Positions 54,525-61,122 of a stretch of 64,000 nt of DNA are shown one piece after another. The position numbers and the translations under genes are program-made. Numbering within the stretch: position 1 is the first letter of the stretch; every line of letters starts with the position of its first letter. Source of the DNA: a bacterium (GTDB lineage: Bacteria; Planctomycetota; Planctomycetia; Pirellulales; Pirellulaceae); contig JAUIGN010000049.1 of NCBI GenBank assembly GCA_030430075.1, forward strand, positions 1 to 64,000, written 5' to 3'. The notes below the pieces were generated by a model. The model was not told the origin of the DNA. It worked only from the letters and a program-made list of their open reading frames with translations, and did not search any database.

Positions 54525-54650
54525 TTACCGCTTAACGGTCTTCCCTGCCGCTGGTTCGGCCGGCTCAATTTTTGCCAGCAGCCCTTCCTTTTTGGCGGTT
54601 CCAGGCGATTTCCCTTCCGTTTTGCGTCGCCCCGCCTGTTTGGCACGCAT
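54525..54650 (-). CDS. Possible small basic protein
   Basis: 41 codons from ATG 54650: Lys/Arg-rich (MRAKQAGRRKTEGKSPGTAK, then KEGLLAKIEPAEPAAGKTVK). Composition is like small nucleoid or ribosome-associated proteins, but there is no family match and only a weak ribosome site. It may be spurious. Confidence 0.25.
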   Translation of the reverse strand: MRAKQAGRRKTEGKSPGTAKKEGLLAKIEPAEPAAGKTVKR

Positions 54651-54808
54651 GTTGCCTAACGAACACGGGTAGCGAGGGGCACCGGCCAAGCGCTGGTTCG
54701 CTCCCGAATCATGCGTGCACTGTGCGTGCGTGTGACAACGTAAGACGCAAACACAGGACCCGTATTCGACACACGTTCCTACCTGCTCGGGTTGCGAGGA
54801 GATCTGGC

Positions 54809-56206
54809 ATGTACTTTCAACGATATTATCTCGGTTGCTTGGCGCACGCTTCTTACATGATCGCCGACGAAACAACCAGGGTCGCGGCGGTCATTGATCC
54901 GCAGCGCGACATCGACCAATACCTGGCCGACGCGGCCGAGCACGGGTTTCGGATCAAGTACGTTTTCCTGACCCATTTTCACGCCGACTTTGTCGCCGGG
55001 CACATCGAACTGCGGGAGAGGGCGGGGGCGAAGATCTACCTGGGGGAGGAGGCGGAGGCCGAGTACGACTTCACGCCGGTCAAAGACGGTGACGTGGTCG
55101 AGTTCGGTGACGTTCGGTTGTCGATACTGGAGACACCCGGTCATACGCCCGAAGGGATATCGATTCTGGTCTACGATCTGGCCAAGAGTGATCGCGCGCC
55201 GCATGCCGTGTTGACCGGTGACACGCTGTTCATCGGCGACGTAGGGCGGCCGGACCTGTTGGCATCGATCGGAGTCACCGCCGACGAACTGGCCGAGATG
55301 CTCTACGATTCGCTGCACAACAAGCTGCTGCGGTTGCCGGACGACACGCTCGTCTATCCGGCCCACGGCGCGGGTTCGATGTGCGGTAAGCAGCTCGGCG
55401 ATGACCCCTACAGCACCATCGGCGATCAGCGAAAGTACAACTATGCCCTCCAGCCGATGAGTCGCCAGGAATTCAAGGAACTGGTGACGGCCGAGCAGCC
55501 TGAAGCGCCGGACTACTTTGTTCAGGACGCGATTCTCAACCGGCAAGATCGTGCTTCGCTGCACGAGGCGATGCAGGATTCACTCAAGCCGCTTGCCCTG
55601 AACGACGTTCTGCGGTTGCAAGATGCAGGCGCACAAGTCCTCGATGTGCGTGACGCGGCCGACTTCGCCGGCGCGCATCTGCGTGGGTCCCTGAATATTG
55701 GCTTGGATGGGAAGTACGCCACCTGGTGCGGGACGGTGTTGGACAAGTCGAAGCCGATCGTGGTTGTGGCAGGTGAAGGCCAGGAGCAGGAGGCGATCAT
55801 GCGACTGGGGCGAATCGGCTTCGACGACGTCCAAGGCTACTTGGAAGACGGTCCAGCAGCACTCGGCCCCCGGCCGGCGCTGGTCGCCACCACCAACCGC
55901 ATCACCGCCGCGGCCCTCGCCGAGACGCTCGTAGATCATGACGTTCCGCTTGTCCTCGACGTGCGGGCGGTCAAAGAGTGGGACGAAGCACACATTCCCG
56001 GCAGCATCAATATCCCGCTAAATCACCTGGCGGAACGGTTGGGCGAGCTGCCGCGGGCACGGAGTCTCGTCGTCCTCTGCCGAACCGGATACCGGTCGTC
56101 ACTGGCGGCGAGCCTGCTGCAACGTGCAGGGTTCACCAAGGTGTGGGATCTGGTCGGCGGGATGGAAGCCTGGCAGGCGACGCATCGACAGCCGGCTGCG
56201 CTCTAG
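54809..56206 (+). CDS. CstB-like persulfide dioxygenase / rhodanese fusion
   Basis: 465 residues from ATG 54809, preceded by GAGGAG 7 bases upstream. The metallo-beta-lactamase domain has VFLTHFHADFVAGHIELRER (HxHxDH), ETPGHTPEGISI (His) and LTGDTLFIGDVGRPDL (Asp), as in ETHE1-type persulfide dioxygenases. The first rhodanese-like domain (LDVRDAADFAGAHLRGSLNI, VVVAGEGQEQEA) lacks the active Cys. The second (LDVRAVKEWDEAHIPGSINI, VVLCRTGYRSSLAAS) has a six-residue loop with Cys. That order equals Staphylococcus CstB, which oxidises persulfide to thiosulfate. It is the first gene of the cluster with sulfide:quinone reductase downstream. Confidence 0.9.
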   Translation: MYFQRYYLGCLAHASYMIADETTRVAAVIDPQRDIDQYLADAAEHGFRIKYVFLTHFHADFVAGHIELRERAGAKIYLGEEAEAEYDFTPVKDGDVVEFGDVRLSILETPGHTPEGISILVYDLAKSDRAPHAVLTGDTLFIGDVGRPDLLASIGVTADELAEMLYDSLHNKLLRLPDDTLVYPAHGAGSMCGKQLGDDPYSTIGDQRKYNYALQPMSRQEFKELVTAEQPEAPDYFVQDAILNRQDRASLHEAMQDSLKPLALNDVLRLQDAGAQVLDVRDAADFAGAHLRGSLNIGLDGKYATWCGTVLDKSKPIVVVAGEGQEQEAIMRLGRIGFDDVQGYLEDGPAALGPRPALVATTNRITAAALAETLVDHDVPLVLDVRAVKEWDEAHIPGSINIPLNHLAERLGELPRARSLVVLCRTGYRSSLAASLLQRAGFTKVWDLVGGMEAWQATHRQPAAL

Positions 56207-56324
56207 CCCCGATGAATCATGAACGAACAATCATCGAATAATACTTGCGCCGCGAATGGACCAGGACAACCAACGGGAGTCCCAGAAATACGGCCGCGCG
56301 TTGCTTGCCGAAGGCTCATTTGCC
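56207..56324. other. Intergenic before repeat copy 5
   Basis: No gene was seen; promoter elements for sqr might lie here or in the repeat region. Confidence 0.3.
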
Positions 56325-56472
56325 GCGCAGCCATCAATAATGCTTGTTGTGGCGCGAGCGTTTGTGGTGAATCTGCTCGAAGCGCCGAGCAGATCAACCG
56401 GTACGCGTTAGCGTCCGGTTGACGCGGCGATCGACGGAACCGGGGCTAACGCCCAACGGCTGATCAATCATC
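56325..56472 (+). repeat. Dispersed intergenic repeat, copy 5
   Basis: GCGTTTGTGGTGAATCTGCT, CCGGTACGCGTTAGCGTCCG, GGCGATCGACGGAACCGGG, GCTAACGCCCAACGGCTGAT and CAATCATCC give the near-complete unit. The core GGAACCGGGGCTAACGCCCA is identical to copy 3b. Confidence 0.75.
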
Positions 56473-56486
56473 CTCGCGAATCACGA

Positions 56487-56576
56487 CAACCGCAACCGCA
56501 ACCACAACCACAACCGCAATCGCAATCGCAATCGCAATCGCAATCGCAATCGCAATCGCAATCGCAACCGCGATTG
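56487..56576 (+). repeat. CAAYCR hexanucleotide tandem repeat upstream of sqr
   Basis: Fifteen hexamers end to end: CAACCG twice, CAACCA twice, CAACCG, nine perfect CAATCG units (56517-56570), then CAACCG. It ends 25 bp before the sqr ATG, in the leader. Confidence 0.9.
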
Positions 56577-56601
56577 CAACACTCGGCACCGGAGAACCGT
56601 G

Positions 56602-57849
56602 ATGAGCAAAACTGCTTCCACTGCGGCGACGCCCGCACAGCAATCGACACAGGACTGGCCGACAACCCATCACCAGGTCGTGATCGTGGGTGGCGGGACG
56701 GCAGGGATCAGCGTCGCCGCCCGCCATTGCAAGGGGTGGTTCACTCGGCCGGACGTGGCCATTATCGAGCCGTCGGATAAGCACTACTATCAACCGTTGT
56801 GGACGCTGGTCGGTGCGGGTGCGGCGCGCCGCGAACAGACGGAACGGGACGAATCGACGCTGATTCCTCGCAAGGCCACCTGGATCAAGGACGCCGTCGC
56901 GTCATTCGAGCCGGAGCACAACTACTTGCTCACGCGGGGCGGACAGAAGATCAGCTATGACTACCTGGTTGTCGCAGCGGGAATTCAACTGAACTGGGAC
57001 GGCATCCCCGGACTTCAAGAAGCGATCGGGACCAATAGCGTTTGCAGCAACTATGCGTTTCAGCACGTCAACTACACCTGGGAAACCCTCCAGAACTTCT
57101 CCGGCGGCACGGCCCTGTTCACGCATCCCGCCGGAGCCGTGAAGTGCGGCGGCGCTCCGCAAAAGATCTGCTACCTGGCTGACGATCATTTCCGTCAGCG
57201 TGGCATTCGCGACCGCTGCAAGCTGATCTTCGCAATTGCCAAGCCGACGATCTTCGATGTCAAGCGATACGCCGACACGCTGGACCGAGTCGTGGAACGG
57301 AAGCAGATCGAAACGCGTTTCAATCACAACCTGGTCGAACTGCGGTCGGAGGCCAAGGAGGCGGTCTTCGAACAGCTTGATACCGGCGAGCAAGTGGTGA
57401 TCAAGTACGACATGATTCACGTCACGCCACCGATGAGCGCCCCGACATTCATTGCGGAGAGCCCGCTCGCGGACGGGGCCGGCTGGGTCGACGTCGACAA
57501 GCAGACGCTCCGCCATCGTCGCTTCGAGAACGTCTTTGCGTTGGGTGATTGCAGTAATCTACCCACGTCCAAGACCGGTGCGGCGATCCGCAAACAGGCT
57601 CCCGTGGTGGCCGCCAATCTGCACGCGGCCATCGAAGGACGGCCGTTAACCGCGTCGTACAGCGGGTACACGTCCTGCCCGCTTGTCACGGGCTACGGCA
57701 AGCTGGTTCTGGCTGAATTCGATTATGAAAAGCAACCCATGGAGACCTTCCCCATCGACCAGTCCAAGGAGCGATGGAGCATGTACATGCTGAAGAAATA
57801 CGCATTACCAATCCTGTACTGGAAAGGAATGCTCAAGGGCCGCGCGTAA
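56602..57849 (+). CDS. sqr: Type II sulfide:quinone oxidoreductase
   Basis: 415 residues from ATG 56602. The FAD motif VVIVGGGTAGISVAARHCKG is near residue 26. Type II (mitochondrial-like) hallmarks: GAVKCGGAPQKICYLADDHF with the catalytic Cys, and TSCPLVTGYGKLVLAEFDYE with the second Cys. VFALGDCSNLPTSKTGAAIR binds FAD. The enzyme oxidises sulfide to sulfane sulfur and passes electrons to quinone at the membrane; persulfide produced goes to the CstB-like protein encoded upstream. A start codon GTG three bases earlier is unlikely. A hexamer microsatellite lies just before the start and may affect expression. Confidence 0.93.
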   Translation: MSKTASTAATPAQQSTQDWPTTHHQVVIVGGGTAGISVAARHCKGWFTRPDVAIIEPSDKHYYQPLWTLVGAGAARREQTERDESTLIPRKATWIKDAVASFEPEHNYLLTRGGQKISYDYLVVAAGIQLNWDGIPGLQEAIGTNSVCSNYAFQHVNYTWETLQNFSGGTALFTHPAGAVKCGGAPQKICYLADDHFRQRGIRDRCKLIFAIAKPTIFDVKRYADTLDRVVERKQIETRFNHNLVELRSEAKEAVFEQLDTGEQVVIKYDMIHVTPPMSAPTFIAESPLADGAGWVDVDKQTLRHRRFENVFALGDCSNLPTSKTGAAIRKQAPVVAANLHAAIEGRPLTASYSGYTSCPLVTGYGKLVLAEFDYEKQPMETFPIDQSKERWSMYMLKKYALPILYWKGMLKGRA

Positions 57850-57986
57850 CCGCAATCGTTCCGCACGCCCCACAGCCGGGCGGAGGCCGCGCCCGCCGGC
57901 CTGTCGCTGGATACCACGACGCCGCACCGCCACGTTCGGGAACGTGCGGAAGTCAACAACACCACCCCATACAAAGGATGCCAATC

Positions 57987-59279
57987 ATGACCGGTGCAAA
58001 GCGATTGTTTGCCGGGCTGCTCATGGCCGCCCTGGCCGGCTGCCAGCCGGCGGCCACGCCATCGCAGACGAAGGAAGTGAGCGGGTCGAGCGACCAGAGT
58101 GAGGCCGCCCAAGCGATTGCAAGTCCGCAGGAGCGGGCGATTGCGGCACGGGACGCACTCTTCAAACAGCTTTCGACACGCCTGGTTAACGCCATGTCCA
58201 ACGGTGGTCCCGCCTCAGCGATCGAGGTCTGTGGAACCGAAGCACCACGGATCGCGATGGCAGTTGGGGAGGAATTTGGAGTCGCGATTGGCCGCACTTC
58301 GTTCCGCCTACGCAACCCGAAGAACCAACCGCCCCCATGGGCCGGGACGCTGATCGACGAACGGCCAACCGAAACCAGATTCGTCGAGTTGCCGGACGGC
58401 CGCACTGGGGCGCTGCTGCCGATCATGCTCAAGTCGCAGTGCCTTGTCTGCCACGGACCGGACGAGCAAATTGCTGAGAAGGTCAAGACGCAACTTACCA
58501 AGCAGTATCCCGACGACCAGGCGACCGGCTTCGAGGAAGGAGACTTGCGGGGCTGGTTCTGGGTCGAAGTCCCCGCCGGAGCAGAGGCGGAGGCCGCCAG
58601 AGGTGATGACGTCGTGCAGGCTGAACCGCAGGGAGAGCCGGCAACCGCGGATTCGGGACACGGCGGAGGGCACGGCCCGGGACGAGGCCGGGGGCACGGG
58701 ATGGGGCGGGGAATGATGGGCCGGGGGCCGGGGGCCGGCATGCGCGGAGACATGATCACGATTCATACGATGTTCGACAACCGCGATAAGATCCGCCGCA
58801 CCGTGAAGAGCTTGCCTGACGGCGCCGAAGCGTTGACCGAGTCGGACGACGAGGAGATTGCGTCCCTGATTCAGGAGCATGTGCCGGCGATGGAGGGTCG
58901 TGTGATCGGGAACGAGCCCTTGCCGCCCATGACGTTTCACCCCATTTTCGTCGGGCTCATCAAGCATGCCGACGATTACACGTTGGCCTACGAGGAAACC
59001 GACAAGGGAGTCAAGGTGACGTACCGCGCCGCAGACCCCTATGTCATCATGCTGGTGCAGGAGCACGCCAGGTTAGTGAGCCGGTTTATCAAGAATGGCA
59101 TGGAGGAAATCCACAAACCCTACACGCTGCCCGCAACCGAGACGGCAGCGCGTCCCGCGGCGGATGCGGCAGCCGTCGGCGGTGAGGACGCAACGACCAC
59201 TTCGCCGCCCGCTACCACCAGCGGCCCCAAATCTCAACCCGCGCCACCGACCAAGTCGGCGAAAGGAGACGAACGATGA
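57987..59279 (+). CDS. DUF3365 (Tll0287-like) haem lipoprotein
   Basis: 430 residues from ATG 57987, with AAAGGA 9 bases upstream; the frame is open earlier but lacks resemblance. It starts with a lipoprotein signal peptide (TGAKRLFAGLLMAALAGC, Cys at the lipobox). The DUF3365 domain (about 60-200) carries one haem motif, SQCLVCHGPDEQIAEK, and IGRTSFRLRNPKNQPPPWAG. A Gly/Met-rich linker (GRGRGHGMGRGMMGRGPG) leads to a second, all-alpha region (about 250-370). It is probably a periplasmic electron carrier or sensor for the sulfide-oxidation cluster; the electron partner is not identified. Its stop overlaps the thioredoxin start. Confidence 0.82.
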   Translation: MTGAKRLFAGLLMAALAGCQPAATPSQTKEVSGSSDQSEAAQAIASPQERAIAARDALFKQLSTRLVNAMSNGGPASAIEVCGTEAPRIAMAVGEEFGVAIGRTSFRLRNPKNQPPPWAGTLIDERPTETRFVELPDGRTGALLPIMLKSQCLVCHGPDEQIAEKVKTQLTKQYPDDQATGFEEGDLRGWFWVEVPAGAEAEAARGDDVVQAEPQGEPATADSGHGGGHGPGRGRGHGMGRGMMGRGPGAGMRGDMITIHTMFDNRDKIRRTVKSLPDGAEALTESDDEEIASLIQEHVPAMEGRVIGNEPLPPMTFHPIFVGLIKHADDYTLAYEETDKGVKVTYRAADPYVIMLVQEHARLVSRFIKNGMEEIHKPYTLPATETAARPAADAAAVGGEDATTTSPPATTSGPKSQPAPPTKSAKGDER

Positions 59280-59623
59280 AGACCGCACGAGTGATCGAAC
59301 TGGACGACGGCAATTTCGACCACGAGGTAATTCAGAGCGACCAGCCCGTACTGGTCGAGTTCTGGGACGACTCGTGCCTGCCGTGTCCGACGTTGACCAG
59401 TACGCTGGGCGACCTGGCTCGCCAATATGAGGGTCGAGCCAAGATCTGTCACATGGATGTCGAGACCAACGCGCAGACAATCTGTTCGCTCAGCATCGAA
59501 CAACTGCCGGCGGTGCTCGTATTTCAAAACGGCCACGTTGTCGATCGATTCGTGGGAGAGAAGCCGCGCGGCGTGTATTGCTCGGCGATCGACGGAACGC
59601 TGGTGTTGAACTGGGTGATCTGA
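59276..59623 (+). CDS. Thioredoxin-like protein with CLPC active site
   Basis: 115 residues. It has the thioredoxin core: NFDHEVIQSDQPVLVEFWDD, SCLPCPTLTSTLGDLARQYE and the cis-proline strand IEQLPAVLVFQNGHVVD. The active-site motif is CLPC rather than CGPC, and the preceding Trp of WCGPC is replaced by Asp-Ser. It overlaps the upstream gene by 4 bp (ATGA), so translation is coupled. It probably relays reducing equivalents or persulfide in sulfide detoxification; no exported signal is present, so it should be cytoplasmic. Confidence 0.85.
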   Translation: MKTARVIELDDGNFDHEVIQSDQPVLVEFWDDSCLPCPTLTSTLGDLARQYEGRAKICHMDVETNAQTICSLSIEQLPAVLVFQNGHVVDRFVGEKPRGVYCSAIDGTLVLNWVI

Positions 59624-59664
59624 GATTGCCGAACGAACCAGACGACAACAAGGGCCCTGTCTTG

Positions 59665-61122
59665 CTAACCGATGATGTCGTGGATCACGTGCCCGTGGAC
59701 GTCCGTCAGTCGCATATCGCGGCCACTGAAGCGGAAGGTCGAGCGGGTATGGTCTACGCCCATCAAGTGCAGCATGGTCGCGTGCAGGTCGTAGACTTCG
59801 GCCCGATCCTCGACCGCCTTGTAACCCCAGTCGTCCGTGGCGCCGTATGTCACGCCAGGTTTCACGCCGCCGCCGGCGAGCCAGACGGTGAAGCCATACG
59901 GGTTGTGGTCCCGGCCGTTCTTGCCCTGTGCAAACGGCGTGCGGCCGAATTCGCCTGACCACACGACCAGCGTTTCATCAAGCAGGCCGCGCTGCCTGAG
60001 ATCCTTGAGCAGGGCGGCGATCGGCTGATCGACGGCGCGGGCGTTGTTCTCGTGCCCGGCCTTGAGATTGCTGTGTTGATCCCAGCGGTCGCCGGAGACT
60101 TTGGGGCAGGTTAATTCGATGAAGCGGACTCCCTGTTCGATCATGCGCCGGGCGATCAGGCACTGTGCGGCGTAGATCCGCGTCGGCTCGAATTCCGACT
60201 CCAGTCCATACAGCGCACGTAGGTGCTGCGGCTCCTCGCTGATCGACATCACCTCCGGCACCGCCATCTGCATGGCGTAGGCCAGCTCGTAGTTGCGGAT
60301 GGCCGATTCCAGGCTGTCGTGTTGGCCGAACTGCCTGGCGGCGAGGCCGTCGAGCTGATTGACCAGATCCAGCTTGACGCGCTGCTCCTGGTTGCTCGCT
60401 TCGTGCGGCGTGATATTCGCGACGCCGGTACCGGATGGTTTGAAAACCGAACCCTGGTAGCTGGCCGGGAGGAAGCCGCTGCCGAAGCAATCGAGGCCGC
60501 CTGGCGGAATCAGGCCGCCGTTGAGCACGACGAATCCGGGCAGATTCTGGCATTCGCTGCCGAGTCCGTAGTTGACCCAGGCACCCATGCTGGGACGGCC
60601 TTGCAGCCCGCTGCCCGTGTGGAGGAAATAGTTGGCGAAGGTGTGCTCGGGAAAGCCGGACGTCATCGAGCGAATGACCGCCAGTTCGTCGACGCATTCC
60701 GCGACGTGCGGAAACAGTTCGCTGACCGGAATCCCGGATTCGCCATGCTGCTTGAATTTCCAGGGGCTGGCCAGCAGTGTGCCGTTATTGTTGAACTGCG
60801 TCGGTTCGACATCAAAGAGTGGGCTCGGATCCTGGCCGTTGTACTTGTCCAACAGCGGCTTGGGATCGAACGTATCGACCTGCGAAGGCCCTCCGTCCAT
60901 GTAGAGGAAAATCACGTGCTTCGCGCGGACTTCATGGTGAGGACCGTGACCGGCGAATCCGGGGCCGGGTTGGTCTGCCCGGTCACGAGCGAATGCGGGA
61001 TCCGATTCAAGTGCGGCGAGGGCCAACGCTGCGAACCCGCCGGCGCAGTTCGACAGCATCTCGCGTCGGGTTGTGGGTCGAGCTTGATAGCGCTGGCAGG
61101 GATATCCGTTATGTTCGATCAT
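59665..61122 (-). CDS. DUF1501 sulfatase-like protein, partner of the DUF1553 gene at right
   Basis: 485 residues from ATG 61122, which overlaps the upstream stop as ATGA. A Tat signal is present but long (RPTTRREMLSNCAGGFAALA). Motifs: KHVIFLYMDGGPSQVDTFDP, VRFIELTCPKVSGDRWDQHS and ETLVVWSGEFGRTPFAQGKN followed by GRDHNPYGFTVWLAGGGVKP. It forms the typical planctomycete two-gene unit with the cytochrome-type gene. Convergent with the thioredoxin gene, 41 bp between stops. Confidence 0.92.
   Translation of the reverse strand: MIEHNGYPCQRYQARPTTRREMLSNCAGGFAALALAALESDPAFARDRADQPGPGFAGHGPHHEVRAKHVIFLYMDGGPSQVDTFDPKPLLDKYNGQDPSPLFDVEPTQFNNNGTLLASPWKFKQHGESGIPVSELFPHVAECVDELAVIRSMTSGFPEHTFANYFLHTGSGLQGRPSMGAWVNYGLGSECQNLPGFVVLNGGLIPPGGLDCFGSGFLPASYQGSVFKPSGTGVANITPHEASNQEQRVKLDLVNQLDGLAARQFGQHDSLESAIRNYELAYAMQMAVPEVMSISEEPQHLRALYGLESEFEPTRIYAAQCLIARRMIEQGVRFIELTCPKVSGDRWDQHSNLKAGHENNARAVDQPIAALLKDLRQRGLLDETLVVWSGEFGRTPFAQGKNGRDHNPYGFTVWLAGGGVKPGVTYGATDDWGYKAVEDRAEVYDLHATMLHLMGVDHTRSTFRFSGRDMRLTDVHGHVIHDIIG

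Noticed and set aside
56464..56793. Minus-strand frames of Ala-Ile or Cys-Asp repeats
   Set aside because: They are translations of the CAATCG microsatellite, not genes.
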